Source: Patagioenas fasciata (taxonomy: Eukaryota > Chordata > Aves > Columbiformes > Columbidae). Taken from it: a DNA stretch of 64,000 nucleotides. Of the stretch, positions 11,316-22,900 are shown piece after piece; position 1 is the stretch's first letter; every line of letters begins with the position of its first letter. Location: assembly GCF_037038585.1 (NCBI RefSeq), contig NC_092521.1, positions 75,975,398 through 76,039,397 on the forward strand, read 5' to 3'. The notes under the pieces were generated by a model, which saw nothing but the letters and a program-made list of their open reading frames with translations, was not told where the DNA came from and did no database searches. Both the position numbers and the translations under genes were made by a program.

Positions 11316-14300
11316 TGATAGAGGTGGCAAATCAGATGCAGGATGATCTTGAACATGCCTGAAATTCTGTGAGGCTTGGTGGTTTCTGAGAAATGAAGGG
11401 ATGAGAAGGTTAAATATTAAACCGCTTCTCCTCTTGGCAGAACCAAGTAATGGAGATAGCCTTGCAAACGAAGCCTGTGATTACAGCAACACCTCAGTAG
11501 TGTTCTTAGGTACAGTTTCCTTTTAATGGAACCTTTATAGCCTCCTTGACCTGCCCTGACTTGACTAGTTTTGGAGGATAGCATTATAAATTGTAAGAGT
11601 CAAAATATAAGAGTTTTACAAGGCTAAATTGGGCACAAGGTAAAATGGGGTAAAAAAAGAAAGCCCAACAAAATGCACAATTTTTCAAATTTATAGTCAG
11701 CCGTGCACAAAATCAGTGATTGATTGACATGTTTACCAGAATATGGACCTTTTAATGATGTTCATTAACAACTGCCAGCATCTTTCAACAGTGGATTTTG
11801 CTTTTCTTTCCTTGAAAACTTTTTTGTTTTGATATCCCTTTGATTCCACTGATGAAAGAACTTGGTTGGATTTCACAAATGAATTTGTTAGCAGATCAGA
11901 TCTTTAATGTTGCGTATTTGGATGCAACTATGTCAACCAAAAATACAGTAATGCTCTGGCTTGGGGTGCACTGTATTTTCATATGTGATAGATAAATGCA
12001 TATTATTGGATCACAGGATTACCACTGTGGCATGTGTCTAAACTCTTCTTATTCTTCTTTAATAAGAAATGGTGATTCCACTGCAGGACACCTTTGTCTT
12101 TTTCATTCCAAATATATTCTGGATCTCTCCGCTTTCCTTTTACATTACAGTGCCAGATCATTTGACAAGTTCATGAACTCAAGAAGGAGAATATAAAGTT
12201 AAAAAATTAAAACAAATAAAGTAGTTAGATTTCCAAACGTAACAACAGATCACAGGGAAAAAAAAATAGGTAAATTTCCATGAGCTGAAAACACTTAAGA
12301 AAACATGTCATGCGTCATTAGGTCATTAGGTATTTTTATTGCAGACTATTCTGAAGGGCTGACCCAAACTTGCTGATGACATCTCAGTAATATTACAGTT
12401 GTCATCATCTAATGCTGTATGCGCACTGTTTAAGTTTTTATTTGACTACATATATTCTCTAACCTGTAAAGTTAAGCAATACTGTGAATTAGCCTTTTTT
12501 TCTCCTTCTCTCAAGACAGGAGATGTTTCCACTTATGATGCCATTTTTAGTAGATCAGAGGGTTACAACGAAAAACTTCACCGATGTGACAGAGGACATG
12601 CAAGCAGTCGTGGTCTTAACATTAACGAGGAGGTAACCCTTTGATTAATTAATAATTATCTTTGTTAAAAGTATTTTGTACTTTTTGACGTAGCTGGAGA
12701 CTATAGGCATTGTTTTACCCTTTATAACACAGCCTATATGGTAGCAAAGGCATCAGGAGGAGGATGACATTGTCCTCAGCCTGGAGGTTTGGGAGAAAGC
12801 ATTAGGCAGTGAAGACCATAATCAGCTCCTGCTCTGTGGCATCTTATAGATTTCCAGGTGACAAGTTATATTTAAGCTAAAGCGTGGGGAGAGGGGGACA
12901 CACGGAGAGGCAAACTCTCTATTTCAAAGCTTCAGGGTCACTAAGAGTGGCTTCTGAACCATCTGTGCCCCTCAAGCATGGAAACATAGAATGTCCTGAG
13001 TTGGAAGGGACCCACAAGGATCATTGAGGCCTACTCCTGTCCCTGCACAGGACAGCCCCACAGTTCACACCATGTGTCTGAGGGCATTGTCCAGTCTCTT
13101 CTTGAACACTTTTGGGCTTGGGGCCATGACTGCCTCCTTGAGGACCCTGTTCCAGTGCTCCACCACGCTCTGAGGGAAGAACCTTTTCCTAATGTGCAAC
13201 CTAAACCTCCCCTGGCACATCTTCCTGACATTCTCTCGGGTTCTATCATTGGTCACCATTGGTTGCACTTGCAGTTCAGGTGGTCCTGCAGCTATAAATA
13301 TTTCTGTGATGCTAGTGAAAACTCTTCTCTGAAAGGACTGGATTCAGGGGCCCTGATTCAGTTGCTGCCCTGTGATATCCACCCTCCCTATGCCAGCATT
13401 TGCTGAGAGAGCCCAAGTCTCTGGAGCTGCTTAGACCAGATTGCCCTGCAGGAAGGAAATTCATAGGGAGCTGGTGCAAAGGAGAGGTCATTCAGAAGAC
13501 CATGGCATACCTGGAAAAGATTGACCAAAGCAGTGAAAGCCAGAAGGTTTGGTGTGGTGCCTCATAGCTAAGGAAGTCTGCAGCCATGGTTTTAAACAGC
13601 TGTCTTGAAAACAGGGATACTATAATATATATAAATACGTATTTTCCATGCGGCATCTGAAAAATACACATACATACATAATTGTGTCTATATATACCCT
13701 TATATTTATACACCCACATACACACAGAGGCAGAGGCTGTCAAAAACCAAATGATATGCAACCTCTGTGTCTTAATGGCATCAAAATCCTGGTGGGTTCG
13801 TGGTGTGTAAAGAGGTGGCTAGGCTAAGAATGACTGCCTGTGTTGATGGTTATGTGTGATAGACATGGAAGAAGGAAGAGAGAGACAAAAGTTAAAATTA
13901 CCATAATTGCTGTGTAATAAAACTGTTGAGATTTCTGGACAAAGGCCACTCCTCTCACAGCAGCTATGTATTCCAGACATTTCAGTGCTGCACCATAGTG
14001 TCCTTCAGCTCTACCAGACAGTGCAGGGAGTATTAGGTGCTCCCAAAGGAATCCTGAGAGTGCCCATTACCATCACCTGCTCACGCCTAGTAACTCAACT
14101 GCCAATCTGTGAGAGGCCAAAAGCCATGTAAATGACTGCTCCAACTGAAATGTTCATTTTTATTTAAACAAAACAAAGCCACCCTACTCCCCCAATACCA
14201 AAGCAAACTTCCAGCTGGGAAATTAGTGTGCAAACAGTTTATCAATGCAGAGTTAAGGTTTCTTACTGAGTTCTTGTGTCTTTTCAGTGTCAGCAAAAAT

Positions 14301-16800
14301 CACTTTCCTCCCAGTTTGTTTCCTTAAGCAAATGCTTATATGCAGAATTCATACCAGCTCTGCTGGACTGTGCATGCAAGGGACTCTGCCTGAGCAGGTG
14401 TCCCTTAATCCAGCCCTTTAATTAGCATGGAGGCACATCAGAACCACAGCTGCTGAATGTTACAACATGATCCTCCTGCACATGATGACACCCAACACTG
14501 GATTTACCCATAACTAAGTGCAGGTCACATACTTAACTCCCACTCTAATTACCCCAGTGGCCCTCACAGACTTTATATGATAATAACAACTATATTATAA
14601 AACATAATAAATAAAAAGGCCATGATTTGCATATTTGTAGTGTAACACTGAAGGGAGACGGGCTGAATCCACCACAGGTCACTCATTTCCTTGAAGTGGA
14701 AAAAAACCCACCACTCCAAGTAAGTCCTTGATTTACCGCAGAGAGACCCTGAGTGCACTCAGGAAATCCAACAGTACAGCTACAGATACTTGGTTCAGCT
14801 ACACGTAGCAGGGTGACTGCAGTAGAGTGTTTGCACAAGGCAGCCATGGCTGATTCCAGGCGTTAACAGTGCTGGAATTACACACTGCGGAGGCATGCAG
14901 CGGGACGCTTCCCAGCCAACTGTTGGAAAATCTGAAATCTGCTGAATGCCGAACCCACGAAGATGAAATGCCACTGCGCACAGTCAGTGCTGTGCTACCA
15001 AGGATGCTGGAAACTGAATCTCATTTACTGAAAGGGAACACAGACTATCAAAATTACATACTGTTGCCCGTTGTTAGCACTGTAAACCCTGTATCGCTGG
15101 CAAAGTCTTTTTTGATCGTACAAAGATTCTGTCATTTCTCCTTTTTCAACATTTATCCTCAACTGGGTGTGGGGAGGAAATGGTCTTATTTGTGCGTGCC
15201 ATGCTTGACTTGATTTTTATTCTGGTGGGGTTATAAATTATGTGGTGAATAGCTTTTAATGAGGTGGAGCAAGTTAGGCAAGAAGGGTTAAGGGAGAGTT
15301 GGGGGATGAATGGTTGTTATGGAATAGGCTTTTCTGGTTTGTTGGGTTTTTCGGTTGGTTGGTTTTGTTTGTTTTTGTGGGGTTTTTTGTTTGCTTGGTT
15401 TGTTTTCTGTTAAAAAAAAAAAAAAAAAAAAAGGGTTTGCAAAATCTTCCCAAGAATCTCAGGTCTACTTTTGCTCACAAGTCTGGAAATATCTCACATC
15501 TGACTGCCCTGCTATGAGACCCCTTGGATTTGTGCTCCCACCTGCGTCCCCACTGGAAATGCAGTGGCTCTTGTGCTTCACGGGTTCTCTCATAAGTGCT
15601 GATGTGGCTCAGACTCATGTCTGTTGTATCAAAGAATTCATTTGTTTGCACCTGAACTGTGGTGTGGTGCCTGCATTTTGATTCTACTTGTAGGTATTAT
15701 TTAAATCATGAAGACTAGGTAAACACATTGGGGACTGAGGTTTACTGTGTTAGCCAGTGAGCAAATGCATATGCAGCCTGATAAATCTGAGACCTTTGGC
15801 CAGGAAGTACAACAAACAATCCTGTCTTTCCCTTCTGACTCCAGAGCTCCCCGTTGCTGTAGCACAGGAAGGAACTGCAGATTGCACATACTGATTGCAC
15901 GGTCACTTAAAGTGCAGTTTACTAAGAACAAGCTTAAAATCATCTTTTCTTGCTCAGGTTATTTTTCACCAAGTCCACATCATTGCAGAGTGGTTATTTC
16001 TGTAGTCTTACAGCTACAAGCATTTTTAGTAAAACCTTTCATTGTACAAAAATACAGTAGTATATGTTTTTATGTCCTTCAGGGAAAGCTTGCATGGGCT
16101 AGTCCTTCCTCATAGTTTTTCTTTAGGCTTTGATTTTTTTAATGCAGTTGTTTCACTGAATTGTGCAAGCAGGGGAGGTGTTCCTGTAACAGGGGATACA
16201 AATTAAATCTTGTTTTTTAAATGAATCATGGAAGTCAGTGCACAAGAAAAATAAGAATTAAAAGAAAATCTGTGCCACTTTCCAGTAACATAGCATTTAG
16301 CTTGCCAGTAATCACATGGTAATCGCCTTTGTGTCTGTAAGTAAAAAATTATCAGTCCACAGTAACTCATGGCTGAGGTCCATCTCTTATCATCTTGTCA
16401 TCTAGTGATACATTCATGGTTTATTGATATACATTAAAAACTAGGTCAGGGATGGAACAGTAAGAGTGCAGAACCGTGCTAAATAAATACACATCTGTAT
16501 AGCAGATGCTGTACAGTTCTGTTTGTTATTTTGCCCCTGGCCACAGCACATTTAGCAGTAGATAACTGCCAAGTTTTCATTCTGTGACTTTCTTGTAAGG
16601 AGAATTTTATATTTTCACAGGAAATGGCAAGACCTGTCGCTGTTCTGTCGTCTTCAGAATATGGGAGACGCGTACATAAGCCCTTAGAGCAGCCGATAAG
16701 AGAACACGTAAAGATTGATCGCTTGCAGGCAGAACTCTACAGGACAAATGGTGTCACCTGCTTAATGGAAAAACCTCCTTCAAGCCTGGAGCCATTCTAA
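8805..16800 (+). CDS. CFAP90: Cilia- and flagella-associated protein 90 (C5orf49 orthologue), full gene span
   Basis: Three coding exons: 8805-8996, 12516-12632 and 16621-16800, all phase 0, giving 162 residues plus stop (human about 147). CFAP90 is known as a microtubule inner protein of ciliary doublet microtubules. The N-terminus is Pro/Ala/Gly-rich and specific to this copy. The conserved core follows: [18 protein letters not shown] (exon 1), [20 protein letters not shown] then the [15 protein letters not shown] segment (exon 2), and [17 protein letters not shown]-type sequence with an EQP[13 protein letters not shown] helix (exon 3). No signal peptide or membrane segment. ATG at 8805 is chosen because it sits in the CpG island just after the X-box and opens the frame. 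Position between ADCY2 and FASTKD3 matches the mammalian neighbourhood. Exon joins are from splice signals, not transcripts. Confidence 0.9.
9038..9105. repeat. GC-rich pentamer arrays
   Basis: Three adjacent tandem arrays of 5-base units: (GAGCC)n, then (GGGCC)n, then (GCAGC)n, starting about 40 bases after the CFAP90 exon 1 donor. The units differ by one or two bases, suggesting slippage from one ancestor. Confidence 0.9.
9102..9147. repeat. 23-bp direct tandem duplication
   Basis: AGCCTTGCGAGAGTCGTCAG at 9102 recurs at 9125 with one substitution (G to A) and a small change at the unit end. Two adjacent copies. Confidence 0.9.
9213..9671 (+). mobile_element. CR1 LINE, 3' end, plus orientation
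   Basis: Contains GGAGCTGGGGCTGTTTAGCC, AGTACCTGAAAGGAGGTTGT and the terminal GATTCTACAATTCTGTGATT region. Same subfamily as the copies at 28397-29003 and 52224-52634, judging by shared wording. 5'-truncated. Confidence 0.92.
9728..9990 (+). mobile_element. Older, diverged CR1 fragment
   Basis: Recognisable CR1 landmarks remain: GGAATAACCTCCCCAGGGAA, then GGTTGGACCAGATGATCCTT. It is more diverged than the copy just upstream and its ends are approximate. Confidence 0.65.
11266..11313. repeat. (AAT)16 microsatellite
   Basis: Sixteen uninterrupted AAT units followed by GATGATGAT. In CFAP90 intron 1. Likely length-polymorphic. Confidence 0.97.
12516..12632 (+). CDS. CFAP90: CFAP90 coding exon 2
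   Basis: 39 codons, phase 0 on both sides, between acceptor TCTCTCAAG and donor GTAACC. Encodes [20 protein letters not shown] and onwards to NINEE. A second AG four bases downstream would break the frame, so the first is chosen. Confidence 0.9.
12981..13270 (-). mobile_element. CR1 LINE fragment, minus orientation
   Basis: Plus-strand view starts ATAGAATGTCCTGAGTTGGA and includes GACAGCCCCACAGTTCACAC and CATGTGTCTGAGGGCATTGT. Same subfamily as 56406-56625, with which it shares long near-identical stretches. Confidence 0.9.
13620..13735. repeat. AT/CA-rich low-complexity sequence
   Basis: TATATATA, ACATACATACATA and CACCCACATACACACA runs. Simple sequence. Confidence 0.75.
15335..15432. repeat. 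T/G-rich tract followed by A21
   Basis: GGTTTTTCGGTTGGTTGG-type sequence followed by a run of 21 A (15412-15432). The junction of a T/G-rich strand with poly-A is odd, but I see no element boundary. Confidence 0.85.
16621..16800 (+). CDS. CFAP90: CFAP90 coding exon 3 (terminal)
   Basis: 59 codons plus TAA, after acceptor ATTTTCACAG. Starts [17 protein letters not shown] and ends KPPSSLEPF. The human C-terminus is shorter, so the last dozen residues appear lineage-specific. Confidence 0.9.
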   Translation, partial: EMARPVAVLSSSEYGRRVHKPLEQPIREHVKIDRLQAELYRTNGVTCLMEKPPSSLEPF

Positions 16801-17455
16801 GCCTCTCGTACCTGTCATTACCAGCAACATTTATGTAGAAAATAACCCACCTCACATCAAAAAGCAAAACAGTGCTTTTGCCTTTTCCTCTACATTTTAG
16901 TTAATGGGAATGATTTGGATTAAAATAGGATGAAATAGCAGCTCTACTTTTCTTCATGCAACTTCAAGTGCCTGTCTTCTCCTTACAGTCTCATAAAAGT
17001 CTCATGAAGAAGGGCATCAGCAGGAGCTGAACATTTTAGGTAGCAAGACTGGAAGTGAGACCTGTTGGGTCAACAGTGCTTCTGTATAATTAATCACAGA
17101 CTTTAACATTTAGACAAGCTTGTTCAAGGCGTCAGAGGTCACCAACTTCTTAATCCTTATAGTGTTGCTACAAAATTGCTAGGTGTTATCTGCACAACAG
17201 CTGAAATGGGGATTCAACGCAGATTTACCAAAATGGGCAAGTAAAGAAATGATCTCACTTAGACAAACACTTAGCAGTGTCAGTAGACTTCAAGTGAAAG
17301 TCAGGTTAAAGGCAGCTTCTGAGTACTTAGCATTTAAATAGACAAAATCTGGGCTTAGCTGATTTCAGACATCTGTTTGCTGACTTTCACCATACAAATG
17401 GTGTCTGAGGGATTGATTTGTTTTTCAAAAGTTTCACAATAAAAATAATCTTTGT
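16801..17455 (+). other. CFAP90: Probable CFAP90 3' UTR
   Basis: From the TAA to just past the first AATAAA (17438-17443), which is followed by T-rich sequence (TCTTTGTTTCTG). End inferred only from that signal. Confidence 0.55.
17438..17443 (+). promoter_or_regulatory. CFAP90: Candidate CFAP90 poly(A) signal
   Basis: AATAAA about 640 bases after the stop, with a T/G-rich downstream stretch. It is the first canonical signal after the coding region that I saw. Confidence 0.55.
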
Positions 17456-19711
17456 TTCTGTATCCAATGCTAAAAGAAAAAAAAAAAGAAAGAAAAAAAG
17501 AAAAAAAAGAAAAAATTATACTAGGAGAACAAGCACTAAATAGTTTGGTAGAAAGGATGGAAAAAACACAAGGATTTGAGCTGTAGTTATTTTACAAACC
17601 ATGTTTAGAGTAAATGTCTAAACCTGCTTAAACATTTAGTGCCTTGTATTCTCACTGAATACTAAAGTTATAAGGCAATTTCAGGAAAAGGAATATCTCC
17701 TGCAGGGTGTGCATCAGTTTGGTTCTCCAGAGCCATTGATCCTGCTGTTGTTTAAGCTGAGGCACTATTGTTCAGAATGGAACAACAGCCTGACTGATGA
17801 TACCAGAACAAGGACTGCAAGTCCACAGCTTTGACTGACACTGGAGTTCTGTCAGGTACTTACACATCGGAAACCTGTATCATTTGTGAACACAGTGAGT
17901 ATCCTAGTGAAAAATAGTAAAACAAAAGAACTTCTTTATTTGGGGCCTGATTAGGTAGTAAATTAAGCAACCAGTGGCACTTGTTTGGCATGATGTGGGA
18001 AGTAGAGCACACAGAGCAGCCCATTCCATGAAGTGTTTATTACTTTCATTATTCATGACCTGCAAGTTCCTTTATATTCAATGAGCTAGGGGCAAGAGGG
18101 CAGTAACTCCTACTTTCAACAATAAATACCTCATTAAACAAATCCAGCAGCATTAAATGAAAGGAATCACAATAAGAACAAAGTGAGAAGGAAATGTTTT
18201 CTAACAATACCAGAATGCATTTTCAAAAATCAATACCAAATGTCTACCAGTGAAGAATGAGATGGAACGTGGCCATATTCTAGACAGGTTATTTTTAGTT
18301 TGGGACAGCCAGTACAAGTTACTTCTTTTAAGCAGTCTTACTATATTTACAAACCATCTGTGTTGGCAAAACTATGAGAAATCAGATCTGTTTGAGAACA
18401 CCACCACCTTCTGGCTTGTGTGAGAAAAAATCATCACCAGCTCACTTGCACTGTGGATGAAGTTGTCAACATCACTCTCAGTTTTACCCTCATTTCTTTG
18501 CTTGTGTTAACCCATTCTCTTCCAGTCCCTTCTCATCCCTCCTCACTTTCGAAGGTTTTTCACCTACTTGTTTTTTACTCAGTTCTGAGAGGTTGACTTT
18601 TCCAGTGCTCAGTTAGTGTCAAAAGAACAGTGTGACAATTTCTTCTGTATTAGGGAGAAGTTCCTTAGAAATGCCTGTAAACACATTTTTGTCATTGTCC
18701 TTCAATTTCTCACAAATTATTAACTGTAGCCTTGGAAGGAAAAAATGGCCACTTTGTGTATCCACTGGTGAAATATATAGAACTTAAAAAGATGTAAAAG
18801 CTTCACCTCTTTTGTATCAAATCACAACAGTTAAATCAAACCAGGTCATGCTGGGAATTCTGCTTTGCTACTCGTAATAATTCCACACAGGACAGGATGC
18901 ACAAGCTAACCTGAAAATGTGTTCTTGACGGCAGTTTATCAAGTCTACGTTATATGATCAGTTCTTTTCCCTTCATCCATCTGTAAAGCAATATGTTGAC
19001 TCAAGTTAGGGCACGCTTGTTCCAGCTGAAGTGGTAACTGGTTCTGGTTCTCAATTCCACCCTTCTCCCAGCATGTATACTCAGGCATAGCAAAGGACTG
19101 CACAGGACATAGTCATTCTGGGCTTCAGAGCCTCAGGAGTTTCAGTTTAGGCTCGAATGGCAGGCTGTAAACTGAAGGAACTCTGGAGTGCATGTATGAC
19201 TCCGTTGAGCCAGCTTAGCTACAATTGCCACTGAGGACGATACTACAAATACTACACATGCAGAACCTTAGGGTGCCTCCCTGAGACAGCTCTGCAAGTC
19301 CACTAACCTGTGGCAGCTGTTCTTTTACAAAGTAAAGTGGATCTTTTTAATAAGAACTCATTTTCTGTTTGCCATTTAGTGAACGGCACTCTACATCTCT
19401 TAAGTATGAGCAATAAGCCAATATGGCATGTGCAACTACTGCAAATTTTAGTTTTATGAAACACTTGGGAAATCACATGAACAGCTATGAGTAAAGTGCA
19501 CAATTTGTTTTTACGCTGTCAAGAAAATCCCTGATTGGTAGGTAGAGTGGCACATTCTGTACATTCAGCACCAGCCAGTATCCTTGAATAGTCACATCTG
19601 CCCATTTGTAGTTGCGAGTTAGCACCAGAGATAATACAAATGAAACACAGCACTGACTGTCTGGCACTTACATCTGTTAATGTATAATAAATGTTCACAC
19701 AAAACTTAAGA
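17456..19711. other. Convergent intergenic region, CFAP90 / FASTKD3
   Basis: Starts with an A/G-rich low-complexity run (17474-17516). No repeat family or coding exon recognised in the remaining 2.2 kb. The two genes point towards each other across it. Confidence 0.6.
17474..17516. repeat. A/G-rich simple sequence
   Basis: Poly-A broken by single G residues (AAAGAAAGAAAAAAAG pattern), just downstream of the CFAP90 poly(A) signal. Confidence 0.85.
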
Positions 19712-19724
19712 AAATATGTTGCTC

Positions 19725-19730
19725 TTTATT
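19725..19730 (-). promoter_or_regulatory. FASTKD3: Candidate FASTKD3 poly(A) signal
   Basis: AATAAA on the minus strand (TTTATT on plus), about 165 bases after the FASTKD3 stop. Gives a short 3' UTR of roughly 180 bases (about 19712-19892). Confidence 0.6.
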
Positions 19731-19892
19731 ATTCTTTATAGGTCAATTGTTCCAAATATTGGAAGGTCTCACATTCAGAACCTAAAATCAGCTTCGGTGG
19801 AGATAGTTAGAAAACAGAACTGTTCTTCATGCACAATATTTACAATTTATAGTACAGAAGGTCAACCTGTGATTTACTATTATTCTCCAGTG

Positions 19893-19991
19893 TCAGCAGC
19901 TGAGCCCATATGTATGAGGAAAGATTTTTTTGTGTAGATATTCTGCCATTTTTCTGCAATTTTGTAGACTCTCTATCTCAAAAAATGGGAT
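19893..19991 (-). CDS. FASTKD3: FASTKD3 coding exon 6 (terminal, end of RAP domain)
   Basis: 32 codons plus TGA after acceptor CATTTCCAG, phase 0. Encodes [20 protein letters not shown] and ends in SC. Matches the I-P-x-x-E-I-x-x-L end of RAP domains. Confidence 0.93.
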   Translation of the reverse strand: MPFFEIESLQNCRKMAEYLHKKIFPHTYGLSC

Positions 19992-22900
19992 CTGGAAATG
20001 AAACAGATATGATTGCTAGAAATACTTTTTAATAAACAACTGGGTAAGATGGATGTTCGTTAAGTAGATGTAAAATTACATATAAAATATTTTTCTTTTT
20101 CAAACTTAAGCAGTTAACCATAAACATGTTATTAATCTGTAAATTGCCTGCATAGAGATTATTGTAAAACAAATTACAGTTTAAAGTAACTTTAATATAA
20201 TGGAGTTAGTCTTATGTGATAATTGATTGTAAATGGAAAAGGAAATCTCAAAAACCTAAAAGTGACTGTTTTGGTCCAAAGTATGTTTGAAGATAAAAAT
20301 ACCCTATTCATTCAACAGGCAAAATAAAGGATATACTCTGTTGTGAAAATTTTATTTACAATACAAAGGAGTTCCTTGTTTTTTTTTTTTTAACCACCTC
20401 TTTTTAAACTCCAAATTCAGATCTTTTGAAAAAAAGTATTTAGTTAAAATTCCCAACTCTGCTGAAGTCTTAGACAATATTTTCATTTGAACCTTAATCA
20501 CTGCAGAGTACTCTTTCAAGCAGCCACTATTTGGCAGAAAACACTAACATATCCAATAAATAAAAAGGAATTTCTGTAACACCCTCAAAAATGCAAAAGC
20601 TAGGCAGAGAGAAATAATGTAGGAAGGACAAGGCTGCATCTGCCTTGGGAAGTAATTGCAACTACAGTTTTAAGCATTATAAAATAATAATTTTTCACTT
20701 GTTTTGTTAGACCAAAAGCAAACCACTGTCTTTGGACTTTACCTGCACAACTTCATAACCAAGTAACTGAAGATGTCTCTGTTTAATAGCTTCTTCTCCC
20801 AATAGACTGTGGCTATTAATGCAAAATCTATTTTGACCATCGACACAGAGGGCAATTCTAGAATCAAGCACAAGCATAGTATCAAAAAACCCCTATCAGT
20901 TACTTTAGTTACCACAACTACTGCAGTTTCTAAGAAGCTTGAGACAGTAACTCCCCTTTTACTCCCTAGTACCTCCTAGAATTAGGTGTTGTAAGACAGG
21001 AGTTAACCTAGTTCAGGACAATTTAAATGACTCAAGGGTGGGAGGGGGAAAGGCTGAAGCTTAGTGAAACTGATCTGAAAAATTTATTTATATGCTGTGA
21101 ACAAAAATCAGCATACAAGCTAATAAGAGTTTGATATTTTTAATGCTACTATTGGTAAGCTATTTTGAATTCTTCTAGGAGTAAAAACATACAAAATACT
21201 TGTCTCAGCTTGAAGACATTCCAGCAGCTAAATTTATTCAATGTATTAGTACCTGTTAAAACTGTCTGAGTTAAAGGTTAAGCTAAATCTGTTAAAGTTT
21301 AAGCTGTACATATGGTTGGCAGCATTATGGATTATAACTGATTTTTTTCTACTTGGTGATAAAAATCACATGAGCTTAAACCAAAATTAATATCCCCTTG
21401 AAAAAAGTTGCTTACATTTTCAATATGTTAGGTATATTGTGGCCTTATTTACACATGAAAGCTATAATTTAAAAAAAATCAAACCTGATTCTTAAATATT
21501 TAAGGATGGGATTTTTGAAAGCACCTATATTGGTCTGTGAGTCTTGTGAAGGTTAAGCTGGAGAAAAAATAACCTTTTCAAAGACTTTTGCTTTACCCAC
21601 AGAAGTGCAGTTGCAAATACCACACAGGCAGGTTGCTTAAGTTTATATCCAGGGTTTCAATCCTTGTCTAACATATTTTTTAAACATCTGTGAATTTTTC
21701 AATTAAACAAAACATCTGTAGCAAATATCCTCATTACACTGGACTCCTTACAGAAGTAAAATTGTGAAATCAAACTGTCTTAAACTGTGTTGAATCAATG
21801 CAGACACGCTCACTTAGAATTAATTTGGTTTAAATTTGAAAATTAATTAATTACAGAAGATCAAAATACATTACTATAAGCCAAACCAGGATCACTGATC
21901 CTGACTGTCACTGGGTACAGGGACTAATTGTCTTACACTGTATAGTCAGGAGGCAAAATGATAAGGAAAAAGTACAGATCGTTCATTTTGCCAATTTTAT
22001 CCTTTGGCCAGTGTTTACAACTTGAAACCTGAACTTTGTTGAGGTCAATGGCAAAACTCCAATTAGCTTTAGTTTTACCAGAGTTTCACCCTGGATGTTC
22101 TTTGTCAATATTAACCAATATTTTACCAGTGGTTTCTTTTATTCCCTTACCGTCTGTGTACCTCTTCACGTTGGGCAGCAGGCAATACAAAACCTTCTTC
22201 ATCTAATTTAATCTCAATATCTAGTATAAATGAAAAGAGAAGTAACATTAAAACTCATTTGATAAGCTGTTTGCTGTAATTCTCATCCTCTTACAGTTCC
22301 TTGTTTTATAAAATAACAAAAATGCTATCACAATACTTTTTTCTGAATCACAGAGGCTTGCAAAAGATGTGCATAGAGTATTTAACACAAATGAGTGGTA
22401 ATTAGTAACATTTTAGCCTTTCATAATGCTAACACCAAAGTATTATTCCAAGTCTACTAAAAACCAATGTAGTTAAATGGCACTTTGCTGGGCTGGCTAG
22501 GGCCTCTGGAATTTTGAGAGCTTTGGGGACAGACGTTCTTTCTCTCTCTGCTCCTTTATCTTTTTTCATTAATTCTCTAATTTTATAGATGCCAATTTGC
22601 AAACAGAGCTTTGGACCTAAATCCTGCCAACTTCAACCCCATGTGGAAGCTGAAACGCAGAATATTTCTGGAATCATCTGTTTCTCTTGGTATTTTTTTT
22701 TAATCTTTCCGATGTCACAGAATCATAGAATCATTTTGGTTGGAAAACACCTTAAAGATCATGTCCATGGGGTGCAAGAGACTCTTCCCTCAACACCTTA
22801 TTTATCATCCACCCCTCCTGGGCACACATCTTTCCTCATCATTACATTCTCTCAGTTTTCTTTCCTGGCACAAAGAACAGTGTTTTGCTCACTCCTTTCT

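Larger units (their letters stand above)
8997..12515 (+). other. CFAP90: CFAP90 intron 1
   Basis: Begins with GC-rich pentamer arrays and a 23-bp duplication (9038-9147), then two plus-strand CR1 copies (9213-9671 and 9728-9990) and an (AAT)16 microsatellite (11266-11313). Ends in a strong pyrimidine tract and acceptor CTCTCAAG. No other coding signal seen. Confidence 0.8.
12633..16620 (+). other. CFAP90: CFAP90 intron 2
   Basis: Holds a minus-strand CR1 (12981-13270), AT- and CA-rich low-complexity sequence (about 13620-13735) and a T/G-rich stretch running into poly-A (15335-15432). Otherwise I see nothing. Confidence 0.75.

Noticed and set aside
19303-19667. Minus-strand open frames just downstream of FASTKD3
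   Set aside because: Beyond the FASTKD3 stop and the likely poly(A) signal, with no similarity to RAP-domain sequence.
20405-20500. Minus-strand open stretch ([18 protein letters not shown]) considered as the FASTKD3 last exon
   Set aside because: Acceptor is poor and the phase is wrong; a 13-base A run follows in frame. Superseded by 19893-19991.
20533-20575. Minus-strand stretch reading IPFYLLDML, similar to the end of a RAP domain, after a CAG
   Set aside because: The frame does not fit the phase-0 junction after GYEVVQ and hits a stop within a few codons. The true terminal exon at 19893-19991 has a better acceptor, correct phase and full similarity.
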